This document shows, piece after piece, positions 22,404-33,235 of a DNA stretch of 64,000 bases. The translations under genes and the position numbers were made by a program. Position 1 is the first letter of the stretch; the number at the start of each line of letters is the position of its first letter. Source of the stretch: Staphylotrichum longicolle (Eukaryota > Ascomycota > Sordariomycetes > Sordariales > Chaetomiaceae). The DNA lies in assembly GCA_019096155.1 (NCBI GenBank), contig JAHCVI010000003.1, forward strand, positions 1,674,001 to 1,738,000, read 5' to 3'. Below the pieces are notes generated by a model. The model saw only the letters and a program-made list of their open reading frames with translations. It ran no database searches and was not told the DNA's origin.

Positions 22404-23291
22404 TCAATGATTTGGGTCTCTACCTCTGTCAAGGTTCAAGACAGCTTGGCGAAAGGTCCTTTCCCAACTCTGAGCCTCCCCCTTATCCCACTCCGCACCC
22501 TCCCCAGTCCATTCTTGGTAGATGTCGAGGTCGACCCAGGTTGAGCTTGGGCTCTCTGGGACTTCATCGCCCTCCCACCCACGCTGTTTGGCGAGAAACA
22601 ACGCTTCGTCTCTGCCCAGGAGGCAGCTTCGCCTCGGTTCCTTGCAGGTTTCAGCGGGGTCGGGCCTCGGACCAAGAGCAGCCAACTCGCGTTTCTCCAG
22701 GCTCATGACGAAGGCGACAGCCGTTGCAAGGTTGGTTGTCGCCACTTGAACCGAATCTTCCGCCTTGTGATGTAGGCTAATTTTATCAGCGATGGAATCG
22801 AAGGTGATGGGAGCGCTCAGCCCTTCTTGGACTCCTGTGATGACGAGCAAAACAGGAATGTGGGCAATGGCCGGGACGGCGACGTTATAGTCGTCTTGAT
22901 TTATTGCAATGGCGACGGCACGGAAAAGGGGTTGCATGATTCGGAATTTCTGGTCGTGGATCAGTCCCCCGCCGCCTAGCCCGAGTTCCTCCCTCACAGC
23001 CTTCATTTCGCTGCGCGATGTTGTCTCATCCGAGCGACCACCGAGCTTGTGCTGAGTGGTCTCGACGTGTGCGAAGATGGCACAGCTCATTGAAGCGACG
23101 AAGCCAGCCACCTCAAATGGTTCCTCAGTGGCCAGCGGTGCCGAGTCGAGGGGGACGCTGATCACCTGGGCAAGGAACTGGCCCCAATCAATCTCGCTAC
23201 GGTACGGTCGGAACCTGGATTGCCACGTCAGCCGCCAGCCTTTTGCTGCTTGGAGAACACCATGGGAAATTCCATCGCAGAGACCCTCCAT
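22404..23291 (-). CDS. Hypothetical protein, 295 aa
   Basis: Intronless frame on the minus strand. No known family recognised. It reads like a real protein: balanced composition, mixed alpha/beta segments such as 'IDWGQFLAQVISVPLD', a hydrophobic central part 'VPAIAHIPVLLVITGVQ' and a Trp/Glu-rich C-terminus ('WVDLDIYQEWTGEGAEWDKGEAQSWERTFR'). No signal peptide or clear transmembrane segment. The frame is also open just upstream of the chosen Met back to an AAAG that could be a splice acceptor (near 23325), so an upstream exon may be missing. One candidate is a 46-codon ORF at 23607-23747. Confidence 0.5.
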   Translation of the reverse strand: MEGLCDGISHGVLQAAKGWRLTWQSRFRPYRSEIDWGQFLAQVISVPLDSAPLATEEPFEVAGFVASMSCAIFAHVETTQHKLGGRSDETTSRSEMKAVREELGLGGGGLIHDQKFRIMQPLFRAVAIAINQDDYNVAVPAIAHIPVLLVITGVQEGLSAPITFDSIADKISLHHKAEDSVQVATTNLATAVAFVMSLEKRELAALGPRPDPAETCKEPRRSCLLGRDEALFLAKQRGWEGDEVPESPSSTWVDLDIYQEWTGEGAEWDKGEAQSWERTFRQAVLNLDRGRDPNH

Positions 23292-24523
23292 CTCATACAG
23301 CTTTTCTTGTTCTCTTGATCCTCTTTAACACTGCGGCAAGGGGAGAACACGGCAAAGAGACGGGGAGAAACAAAAGAAGGGTTATCCATACCAGGTCCGA
23401 TACAGGTAGTTGTGAAGAACAACAAGCAGCAACCGCCAACTCTCCAAACCGACGAATGAAAAGCGACGGCTCGGGCTGGGAAAGATGTATATTGGTACCG
23501 ACTTGTTGCAGAAGCTTTCCATCTGAAGCATACTCATTTTGGCGATGGTGTCAAGGGAAAGGCACGGTGGTCCACGGGGGCGAACCGAGTAATGTAAGAT
23601 TTCCTGTCAGTGCTTCCATTCGACCTGTCCGCGGAGATAATGGAGGATCCCGTGCAGCGGCAATTTCGATGGCTGCGGAAGCTGAAGCTTGTTGATCCGG
23701 GCTTGCGTTTTGTTTTGGCTTTGGTTCTGGGGCGCGGGTTCAGACATTTTTGCGGCAATGGGAGGTAGTAAATGCTGAATGTGTTGTCGTTGGCACTCGG
23801 CCACCACAAAGGTTGGATGGCGGCAAGAAAGAAGTGGAGAGGGAAGTTGTGGTGGTTGAAAACGCCAAGGGTGATTGGCAAAGTTAAAAGGAAAAATATT
23901 AGGTACGGAGTGCCTGAGGTCAGGCAAGTTGGCACCTCATCGCTTTTATATTCCTCTGCCGGAGCAGGAGAAGTTCGCACTGACACACGGAAACCCAGGA
24001 GTCCGGCATCCCGAGACGAGAAAACGCAGCATGACCTCATGCCTCATGGCTTCATGTCTCACGCCAAGGCGCCGGCTGGTTGCATGGTAAGTGACTCAGC
24101 CACCGTTTTGCTGCATGACGTTCCTGTATCAAAACTGACTCGGTCCAGTCGCCGTCCAGGCACCAGGCTGTGTTGAGTGATCATCAAGATGCGATGGGAA
24201 GAAGCGTCACCCTTCTTGGGCTTGGACCTGAACTGTAACTTGCATCCATGAACCAGGAGTAGTCTCAGGAATAAGACGCTTGACGCAAGAGTCCTCCAAG
24301 ATAAAGAACACCCCCAATGGTACCTTATTAGATCGATTCATTCACACCAAAACTTTGCCAAGCTTGAGACTTGATCAATTAACCTAGATCCAGCCTGAAA
24401 CCTGATTATCCTCTCTGCTACTCTCGCCTTATTTTGGTTGGAAGCCCTGGAATAATCTTTTGAGCTTCGTCATGAGCCTGAACGCCTCTGTTTCACGCCG
24501 TTGCCAACGACGAATCGCTGCAA
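23292..24523. other. Intergenic with a possible small 5' exon
   Basis: A minus-strand ORF from ATG 23747 to 23607 (46 codons, Gln/Asn/Lys-rich start, then 'SKLPLHGILHYLRGQVEW') could be the first exon of the 22404-23291 gene, but the joining splice sites are not clear. Nothing else is recognised. Confidence 0.3.
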
Positions 24524-25582
24524 TCAGAGACTCCACCCGCCCTCCCATCCATAATCCCTATCCCTGCTCACGGCGAGCACCTCGTCCTTAACCGGGTCCT
24601 CTATCTCAACTCCCTTCTCCTCATCAAAATCGCTCGGCGCAATCGCCTCTTCGCTTTTCTCACTCTTCACCTCATCCTCACCTCCCGCATGCAACTCTCC
24701 AAACAGCTTCACGCCCAACTCCTCCAACTCCAGAACAACAACATGATCAAAGACCCGCGAGGAGTGCACGGCGGTGGCATCTTCCTCGCTCTCGCCGTGG
24801 ATCGTGTTGATCCAACAGGTCTGCATGCCGCTGAGCCGGGGGACTTCCAGGTCGTAGAGGGCGCACGAGACGACCATGGCTTGTTGCGGCACCAGGAGCT
24901 TCATGTCCCTCTTGTGGCTGCCGTTGCAGTTGGTGGTGCTAATGAACCACGGGAGGATGGCGTCGTGCCAGGTTTGGTCGAAGAGGGCGACGGCATGGGG
25001 AGTTGGAGGGTAGACTTGGGCGGTGCTGGTGGGGAGGATCTGGTGTGGTGTGATTAGCTTGTGTAGGTGGTTCTGAATCTGGAGAGGTATGTGGGTACGC
25101 ACCTTGTCGACGAGGTGGGCCACGCCGAGGTTCTCAAGCAGCGTGGTTGCAGTGGTGGTGTTGTTGGACATTACCGCGATAAGAATGCCCAACCTCTTGG
25201 CGTTCTCAAGAAACTCGCTGGCATGTGGCGCCAGGTAGACCAGCGGAAAGCCGTCGCGGGCGAAGATGCGCGGGTAGCACTCGAGCAGCCGGCGGTGTTC
25301 ATCGATGCTGAGGTCTCGAATGCCGAGATGGCTGATAATCTCCACCACACGCGGCGACTTGGAGAAGGCGAGAAGGATTGCCTCGTCAGACAGTTCGGGT
25401 ATGTCGTTCGCGTGAAGGACTTCGGCGATGGTCCTGTGAATGGTTCGAGTCGTCGCGTCCCTGCAGGAGAGAAGCGCGTTCAGGTGGAGGAGAAGCACGC
25501 GTGGGGACGAGGTGGCTTCGGGCGTTTTGAAGATCCGAGTATAAGGCTGAATAGCTTCTCTTGTGGCCATTCGTGGGTCCAT
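24524..25582 (-). CDS. HAD-superfamily protein (haloacid-dehalogenase-like), active site degenerate
   Basis: Exons 25582..25103 and 25039..24524 (63-bp intron with GCTAATC branch point), 331 aa. The fold is indicated by the N-terminal hydrophobic strand 'VLLLHLNALLS', motif II-like 'GILIAVMSNNT', and C-terminal 'VVSCALYDLEVPRLSGMQTCWIN', which aligns with the acidic motif IV and following strand of 2-haloacid dehalogenases. In active family members the first strand carries the nucleophile in a DxD pattern; here the position reads His-Leu-Asn, so ordinary phosphatase or dehalogenase chemistry looks lost. Motif IV retains one Asp. The tail is acidic and disordered. It may have a binding or regulatory role. 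Confidence 0.7.
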   Translation of the reverse strand: MDPRMATREAIQPYTRIFKTPEATSSPRVLLLHLNALLSCRDATTRTIHRTIAEVLHANDIPELSDEAILLAFSKSPRVVEIISHLGIRDLSIDEHRRLLECYPRIFARDGFPLVYLAPHASEFLENAKRLGILIAVMSNNTTTATTLLENLGVAHLVDKVRTHIPLQIQNHLHKLITPHQILPTSTAQVYPPTPHAVALFDQTWHDAILPWFISTTNCNGSHKRDMKLLVPQQAMVVSCALYDLEVPRLSGMQTCWINTIHGESEEDATAVHSSRVFDHVVVLELEELGVKLFGELHAGGEDEVKSEKSEEAIAPSDFDEEKGVEIEDPVKDEVLAVSRDRDYGWEGGWSL

Positions 25583-26438
25583 TCGCGGCAGTAGAATGCC
25601 CGTTCATGGTTAATCCTAGGATTGATTAGTGATTGGCGGCCAGATATCACAGACGAGAAGCGGACACGAAGGAACAAAGCAAGAGCTATACCTGAACGAA
25701 ACCGTACCAGTGACAGTGACAGTATCGGAGTTTAAAAAGCTCTTGTCGCTGTTTCTGGGCTTGATTTGGTCACTGGAGGGAGTCGGGCCGATGTACAAGC
25801 ACTTGCTGGTATCTTCAGGACGATGCTGAAGGGTTTTCAGAATTGGGGGAACGAATGGGAACTGGGGAGACAAGTTTTGAGACTAATTTATGCAACAGCT
25901 CTTAAAGACTTGACAAAGAAAGGGCAACGTGCTGGAATCATCGTTGGCCTGCTGCTTCATTTCACCCTATTCATGGAATCACAGATGGATGCCATCTGAA
26001 GTTGCTGCAATCACGTCATCCCCATCGCGCGGAGAAGAGTTTTGAGCAAGAGTCACAATATTCAGCCAATTTACTCCCTCTGTTTACCTGTAAACATTTT
26101 TTAGAGTCATCGGTCGCTGCACGTTCCAATATCTTCCCCATGTTTACACCCCTGAGTCAGGGGCAGCCAGTTACCCTAACCCTGGTAAGTGGATCATGGT
26201 TGCTATCACCACATGGCGCCTGGAGCGGCGATTGCGGTTTCGGCCGTGGGGTTCCAATCTTCGTATCGACATTCGACAAGTGAGCCTGAAACTGCGAATC
26301 CGAGAATCGTCATCAATCCAACCACAGAGTGAGAATCGGTTCATCACAACTCACCGAACGTCCTTTGTTACCATCCTTTGAATGAGAATAAAAGAATAAC
26401 CGTTTCGGATCTAACCTTTGGCGCGTATCTCATTCACG
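25583..26438. other. Intergenic, divergent promoter region
   Basis: Lies between two genes transcribed away from each other. No gene or strong motif recognised; AT content is slightly raised around 26080-26120. Confidence 0.35.
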
Positions 26439-27489
26439 ATGGGCAACCCTGCGCCCTCTTCTCTCATCACCCATCTGCGGTCGGTCCTCCCACAGGACGG
26501 ATCCCGCGATGCTCTCATCACCTCTGTTATTCCGACTTTGCTTCAGAGCATTGCCGACGTCGCCAAAGCGTTGCAAAACTCACACCATGTTGCTGCTGCC
26601 GGCACTGCCAACACGTTTGGCGACGATCGTATGCTCTGATGGACACTTTCAAAAAAAGAGCTAACTAACACCTCCAGAACTCAACGTCGACGTAACCGCC
26701 GAGAACCTGATCCGCGAAGCCATCGCCAACTGCCCCGCCATCGCCACAGCCAGCAGCGAAGAAGACCCCGTGGAGCGGCCTGTCCCCCACTCGTCCCCTA
26801 ACCCTTCCTCCTCCGAGCAATACACCCTCGCCTTCGACCCCCTCGACGGCAGCTCCATCATCCCCGCCAACTGGACCGTCGGCACCATCCTCTCCCTCTG
26901 GGACGGCCCCACCGCCCTGCACCAACCCCCGGCCACCGGCCAAGTCGCGTCCATCCTCGGCGTGCTCGGCCCGCGCACCACCGCCATCGTGGCCCTGCGC
27001 ATCCCCGGCACCGACTCCCAAAAAACCTGCTTCGAACTCGCCCTCGACTCCGCCCCCGCCAACACGGCCTCCTGGCAGCTCACACGCCCGAACCTGACCC
27101 TCGCCCCGGAGTCGCGGTACTTCGCGCCCGCCAACCTGCGCGCCGCGGCCGACGACGCGGCGTACATGCGCCTCGTAACGGGGTACATCGCGCGCAAGTA
27201 CACGCTGCGGTACTCGGGCGGGCTCGTGCCGGACGTGGCGCACATGCTGGTCAAGGGCGAGGGGGTGTACCTGAGCCCCGTGACGGCGAGCAGCAGGGCC
27301 AAGCTGAGGCGGCTGTACGAGGTGTGCCCGCTGGCGATGGTGGTGGAGTGTGCCGGGGGAAAAGCGGTGGATCCGGCGGACGGGAAGGGGGTGTTGGAGA
27401 GGGAGGTGGGGGATTGTGGCGAGCGGGGGGGGCTGGTGTGTGGGAGTGCGGTGGAGGTGGAGAGGGCGATGGAGGGGTTGAGGACGTGA
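26439..27489 (+). CDS. Sedoheptulose-1,7-bisphosphatase (FBPase superfamily)
   Basis: Exons 26439..26628 and 26678..27489, 333 aa. The splice creates 'FGDDQLNVDVTAENLI', the conserved SBPase entry motif. 'SSEEDP' supplies metal-binding acidic residues, and 'FDPLDGSSIIPANWTVGTI' is the metal and substrate site; the 'SSI' plus 'WTVGT' pattern is of the sedoheptulose (plastid-type) rather than fructose class. Later 'RYSGGLVPDVAHML' is the sugar-phosphate part. The enzyme hydrolyses sedoheptulose-1,7-bisphosphate to the 7-phosphate, feeding ribose synthesis. No transit or signal peptide, so it is probably cytosolic. The light-regulatory cysteines of chloroplast enzymes are not evident. Confidence 0.85.
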
Positions 27490-28419
27490 AGGGAGGTGTA
27501 GATGCTCAGAAGGGCGTGGGAAAATGGGGATGAAGCTGGCTGGTTACGGCCAGAGTTCAGTCCAATAGTCCTGGATCCCGTGAGTGTGGGTGTGAGACAA
27601 ACTCAGGGGTAAAAGGGAGAAGCTTTAAAGGTCACAGGCTAGGCGCTTGCTAGTCACAACTGGTTGCTTGGCTCATCTCTTTTCCTTTCGTTGCGCAAAG
27701 TCGATACCTTATGTAAGACCAAAATGCCGCAGCTCCCTCACGGTCTCTGCTGCGGTTTCTCCCCCCCCCTCCCCTAACTACCTGCCTCAGAATCTACACC
27801 CACAATGGATGTGCAACCATGCCACAGAACGTCCCACTTTGTCCATTGAAGGAGGCTGAGGAGCACCAGCTGTACTCGAAATGATCACCCTGGCAGCGCG
27901 GATATTGAGCACCACGGAGTCGGCGGTACACATGTAGCTCACTTTGTGCAACGGTCAGTAAGATCAAGCGGCCATTATTCAGGTTTTGTCCACTTCCTCG
28001 CTCTCGAGACTCTCTTCAAGGGCAACATGTTCACGGCGCAACGAATAAGATGGAGTAACTTTATTTTGGCTCTGCAGCGCATACCTCAAGTCAAGTAAGG
28101 AGCGTGGAGAAGGCCCCCCGGGCCCTTGAAGAAGAGAAATCCGAATCCTTCAAATCTTCCGGCGCCCGTTCTCTGGGCACTGCGAGAAGGGCTCGTGGGA
28201 TAGATACAAGGGCGTTCTCAGACAAAGGGAGAATTTCTGACAACCTGACTGGACCCTACCCACATTGACAGGCGCCCACCCCAGGTACCGAACACATCCC
28301 ATGCACGGTCCCGGAAACAGACCCATGCCCTTGGTCGGCCACCCCGGGTAAGGTATGCTTCTCGTTGTCGCGGGACGGATCATACCAGACCAGCGCATGT
28401 GTGCTTGAGCGCCGGGGCT
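27490..28419. other. Intergenic, no supported gene
   Basis: Between convergent genes. A C-run (10 C) occurs near 27760-27772. No RNA gene or ORF with recognisable content. Confidence 0.35.
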
Positions 28420-29043
28420 CTAGCACCGGCCGAGCCGGGCTGTGAACTGGGTTAGCCAGTCTGAGAGAGTACACCATTCGTGTATGCAAAAGGTACATGA
28501 CGAAAATACACATACCGAGAGTGCAGTCGCTGTCGGTGTAGTGGCCGTTGACGTAGCAGCCAAGCGTGTACGAGTAGTCCCAGCCGCTGAGGGATGAGTG
28601 AAGAAGGTCAGCACCACCAATCCAGTTGCGGTCCAGTGCGTCACCTAAGGTACCTAGGTAATGGACATCACGGGGGTGGGTAAAACTGACCAGTTGCTGG
28701 CACCGCCGATGACAACGCACTCGCCCGTCTTGACACAGCTAAAGGCGTACGTTTCCCCCTTCGGGAGGGTCCTCACCACGCTGGAGCTGGTGTTGGGCCC
28801 GGAGCGGCAATTGACCTTGCTGGATCCGCCCACGATCGCGCAGACCTGGATATCGCGCTTGTCGAGGCTGAAGGCGGGTTCGTTGGGCGAGACGTTGGCG
28901 GCCTCGCGAGCCTCAACAGCGGCGCGAGCCTCGGCGGCTGCGTGAGCCTCGATCTCGATAGTGGCGAGCCTGTCGTCGGCAACAGGGGCGGCGAGGAGGC
29001 CCGTGGGGAGGAGGGCGGCCGCGAGGAGGGAGAAGAACTTCAT
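28420..29043 (-). CDS. Small secreted protein with bacterial-type SH3 domain
   Basis: Exons 29043..28691, 28586..28516 and 28439..28420 (a 20-nt last exon), 147 aa. A signal peptide (residues 1-19, 'FFSLLAAALLPTGLLA') is followed by an Ala/Glu-rich pro-segment ending in Lys-Arg near residue 63 ('FSLDKRD'), a likely Kex2 site. The mature part resembles the SH3_3 fold: 'VNCRSGPNTSSSVVRTLPKG', then 'YAFSCVKTGECV' and 'GWDYSYTLGCYVNGHYTDSDC', with about seven Cys that could form disulfides. Such domains in bacteria bind cell-wall peptide; in fungi these small proteins are of unknown role (wall binding or effector-like). A TATA box lies 117 bp upstream. Confidence 0.75.
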
Positions 29044-29159
29044 GGTGGCGTTGGGGGTGTGAGTCGCTGAGGTGCTCTGGGAGGAGTTGCTAGGGGTTCT
29101 GGAGATGATGGAGAGTGAGGGATGGCCTGAGAGACTTGACTGTGTGGTGTTCGCCTCCC

Positions 29160-29165
29160 TTTATA
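29160..29165 (-). promoter_or_regulatory. TATA box of the secreted SH3-like gene
   Basis: TATAAA on the minus strand, 117 bp before the ATG at 29043, in an otherwise C/T-rich promoter. Confidence 0.6.
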
Positions 29166-30803
29166 CCCGTTTTTCGTTCCTCTTGATGTCTGCTCAGCTT
29201 CTCTCCCCCTCATTGTGATGTTTCCCCAGCATCTCTCTCCTCATGCCTGCCTAGGATCTCAACCATTCATCACGATACTCATCTCTGCTTACATAGTTGC
29301 AGACAGTAAGACGGTGCAATTCTCATGAGTGTTGTTACGTAGCATCAGGCGGTGTACCCAATTGAAGCCATCCCAACGTCGCATCAAAATCCTTTCGGGT
29401 TGAACTCACAGCAATAGTGCTACCACATCGTATCCCTGCAAAGTGCTTCCGCGAGACCGGACAACTTAGACCCGTTGCGGGGACGTGTGGGTTATGAGCG
29501 TTTTTGGACCAATCCGAATGTGTCTTCCAAGGACAAGAAAGGGCGAAGTCAAGCATTTACTCCTTTTCGCGGGAACCCAAGCCACCCCGAAGAGCCTCAA
29601 CTCAGAACGACCACTGCCAAGAACACAGCAAAGTCCCCGAATCGCTTGGCAACTGGACCCATCTTCCCCTCCATGAGCTTGTCAGCAATCTTTTAGCTCG
29701 GAACGTCGAGTAAACACCTTCCGTTTTCTCCAAGTCAAAGTGCGCCGCGACCCGGGGATCCCGGACAAAGCACACCAACCAATATGAACTTCAGGTAAGG
29801 TCGACTTGAATTGCTCGACGGTAGGTTTGTAGCAAACTATTAGTGGGTTGAGGGAAATGGCACCAAGCCTGAGGCAGACGATTAGAACAGCGGCGTAATC
29901 AAAACCTTGAACGTTAAATACCAGCGATGGCACGGACGAGTCAGTCTCAGCAAGCGTGAGAGCGGCGCTCCTCTGACGCAAGATACGAATGGGAGTGGGA
30001 GCCTGGCGAGCAGTGGGAACCAGGCGGAGAGTGACGGGCCGATAATAAGGAAGTCTTCTTTTCAGGGGTAGAATTTCCTCGCCCTACCTCACAGACAAAA
30101 TTGCCTCCCCCGCATTCTCTAGCAAAGCCGAAACCCGCTCAGCTACGACGCGCGATTTCGGGGCCTCTTCCATCATCTGACACACTAGTCCCTCGACCGC
30201 ATCCTCACGATCCAACTATTCCTCAATCCCCGCCACCGAATCCACCCAGTACATCATTTGCCTGTACGTCTGCCCCGCCTTGTCGCGAACTCCGCAATAT
30301 GTAAGGGTGCTACCATCCGCTCTGGGAGGCCATCTTCCCCAGAACTATAGCATGGTCACCCCCAACGCCCAAACGTCCCCTGGCGCCCGGCCAGGTAAAT
30401 GCATTTACTTGGCTAAGAACAAAATCCGTGAACGCAACAGTGGACATTACAGTCAAGGCGATATTAGGATTATACCTAAGTATACCTAGATAAGAAACAG
30501 AGGTTAGTAAACGGGATACTGAACGTCTATCATCACGTAACCCGAGGTCTGCTTAAAGAGCACTTTGCCCCAAAAAGAAGATGAACTGCCAGTTCCAGGA
30601 ACACGTTTTCGCGCTCCTAATATTACCGGCAGCTTCTGGTCTTGGTCGTAATTTACAAGGCGCGGTTTCTTGTCCTCGTAGCTACTAGTTCCAGGCCCGT
30701 ATAAGCAGACACTGAACGTTTACAGGCAAAATCAGCTAATGTGCTCGAATTCGGTTGCGCTTAATCAATCCCAAGTTAGGTAGTCTCCAAACCCCCTGGA
30801 TCC
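29166..30803. other. 1.6-kb intergenic, no supported gene
   Basis: Only short ORFs without known motifs. It includes the remaining promoter of the secreted protein. No tRNA or repeat seen. Confidence 0.35.
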
Positions 30804-32372
30804 TCAAAGCTTGAAGTCGGCATTGCTCTTTTCCCAGCCTTCAGCCCGGCTCTCCGTCCCAGCTACCTTCTCCGAGAGCTGCACCTTGAGCGTCCGGGAT
30901 CGATCTGTGCACAACTCGTACATGGTCGCAAGGTTGAACAACAGGGTGTGCGAAGATCGACCGGAATCCACCAGGTTTTCCAGCAGCGCCCTCCCCTGCT
31001 TGACGTCAGCGAACATCATCAACGATACAACAAATCACAAGACGGCCAACGCACCTCCTGCATCTTCCCCACATACAACAGGCAAACAGCAAGATTCACC
31101 CCCACCATCTCATCGTCCACCTCGGCCTGCAATGCTTGCCCTGTGAACCAAGTTAGCTCTGCTTGTCTTTCGGGCTAACGCGGTAAACAAGGACCCAAAG
31201 AATGTCACTCACACTTGCGCAACGCAGCATCGTACTCCCCATCAGCCATATCACACAGGGCCATGACCACCCTCTGCTCCAATCCATCCCCCTTCCCGTC
31301 CCCATCACCCACACACGCCCTTGCGGCTTCCACGTCCCCCAGATGCAACCACAGCAACGCCCTCCTCACCCTCACCATCACTCCCGCAGCACCAGCACCA
31401 TTAGTACCATTCAACGTCCCCAAATGCTCCACCGCCCCGGTCAAATCATCCATCTCCACCAACGCCCCAGCCACCCGGACCCCCAGATCCCCCAGCCTCT
31501 CCTTCCACACCTCCGCCGCCGTCATGTCATGCCTCGCCTTGGCCTCCCCCAGCTTGACGCGCGCCTCCCGCGCCAGCTCGTAGTAGCTCATCACCGCGCG
31601 CCGCGGGTCCCCGAACCCGAGCGCCTGCAGCCGCACGGCCAGCACGCGCAGCGGCCAGGGCACGAGGTGTTCCTGCCGCGGCGGCGGCGGCGCGTCCGCC
31701 ACAAGTCCATCATCTTGCGCATGGGGTTGTGGGGCGGAGGAGTAGTAGAAGGCGCTGTGCAGATCGCCCAGGGCCTTGACCTCCTGCGCGGCGAGGGCGG
31801 TGGCGTCGAGGAGGGTGAGGCAGGCCAGGCGGGTGTAGAGCAGATCGAAGATGGCGGCGTGGTCGGTCGGGTCGAGGGTGCCCGCGGTGAGGGTGTTTGT
31901 GGCGGAGATGGCGGCCGCGCGGAAGTGGCCCTGGGCGAGGAGGGTCGGCAGCGGGGTGTCTGGCGCGGGCGGGTTGGGTGGGTTGCGGAAGGGGGCGGGA
32001 TGTTGGAGGGGGGGGGGGTGGTAGAGTTCGGGGCGGAGGAGGTAGGAAAAGTCTTTTGGTCCAGCCGGGCGACGGGGCGGGTGGGAGTGGAGGGGGGCAG
32101 GCGTCGGCCGGAGGTTGGGGCGGGGGAGCGGGCGGGGGAGCGCGGCATCATAGGCGAGCCGGGCCCGGGCTTCGGGGGTTGCTGCGCAGGGAGAGGGTGC
32201 GCTGGACGGTGTCGGGGGCGAGAGGGAGGCCAGTGGGCCGCTTTGGTTTGATGATGAGTGAGACGTGAGATGAGGCTGGGATTGAAACGAAATGGAAGAG
32301 TGAAACACTCACACGTCATCGAGAGGGCCTTTGGTGGATGAGCGGGGACGTGTTGCTGTTGAGATATCAGCA
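30804..32372 (-). CDS. TRAPPC12: TRAPP complex subunit 12 (TRAPPC12) homologue, TPR protein
   Basis: Exons: ..32313 (start uncertain), 32240..31213, 31140..31055, 30995..30804. The first coding stretch 'TRPRSSTKGPLDDV' and then 'KDFSYLLRPELYHP' are typical of this family's N-terminal region. TPR-like helices follow ('MSYYELAREARVKLGEAKARH', 'RRALLWLHLGDVEAARACV'), ending with 'LFNLATMYELCTDRSRTLK', the most conserved C-terminal signature. TRAPPC12 belongs to the TRAPPIII tether that activates a Rab GTPase in ER-Golgi traffic and autophagy. No ATG is in frame at the 5' end of exon 1: the nearby ATGs at 32372 and about 32425 are in other frames. A further upstream exon or a lost base is likely. 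Confidence 0.8.
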
Positions 32373-33235
32373 TCGAGGTTCAAAGTCAAAAGGCAACAGT
32401 TGAAGAAATAAGAGTGCGTGAATGTCAAACATGTTGAGCGACTCGCGGTTTGACTGTCTTGATCTCAAAACGGGGCAAAACAATGGCACAAGGACTCCTG
32501 GTTTGACCGTTTAAGATGAGATTTTCGACTTGCCTTTAACGCCTGACCTGGTTCTCGCGTGCCCCTTTGGCGCTGATTCTTGTGGGGTATCCATTTCGCA
32601 AACGGGCAGTCCGGGGCTAGTTTTCAAATGTTCTGAGGACGGAGCGATGCGCCTTTGAGGAAGGGACAGCGAAGTCCAAACCACCGAGTGACGTTGAAAG
32701 AAGTGGGTCGTTTCCGCTTGCCAAGCCTATCATTTGCTACCCTAACCCTCGTCTACTCGGGAGCTGCTCTGTTGCAGATTTGGGGAATGAGAGTGAGGTT
32801 GCTTATTGTAGGGGGTATTCAACGGCGTTTACTTCTGAGTGCCATTTCACGTAGGTTAAAGTGCGTATGCTTTAAATCTTGCCAAATACAATGATGAATG
32901 TACGCTCGGGGGACTCGGCTGCTCAGTTGTCAACAGTGAGAAGAGATGAACTCGTCACGGTGACAACGCAATAAAGCAACTAAATCTCATGAGCAAGCAT
33001 GGATGGGAAAGGGGCTTTGAGTTTTTCTCTGCATAATACTGCAATGCTTCCGCGGAACGTCCTCCTTTCCCGGTTTCTTGTTCGTTGGCGGTACCTCATG
33101 GCCCTCGTCAGGGAGAAAGCAGAAGAAATCCTATCCAAGAACGCAAAAATGAAAGACCGAGAAGCACCAGTTCTGTACATGCCCTGAATTTTTTGACCCT
33201 TTGAAAGTGATGTGCTGGCATAATTCCCCATATTA
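32373..33235. other. Intergenic, possible upstream exon of TRAPPC12
   Basis: The frame leading into TRAPPC12 exon 1 stays open to about 32450 without a start codon. The rest shows no gene. Confidence 0.3.

Noticed and set aside
31202..32251. Plus-strand frame of 349 codons
   Set aside because: Antisense to TRAPPC12; becomes Gly/Arg low-complexity.
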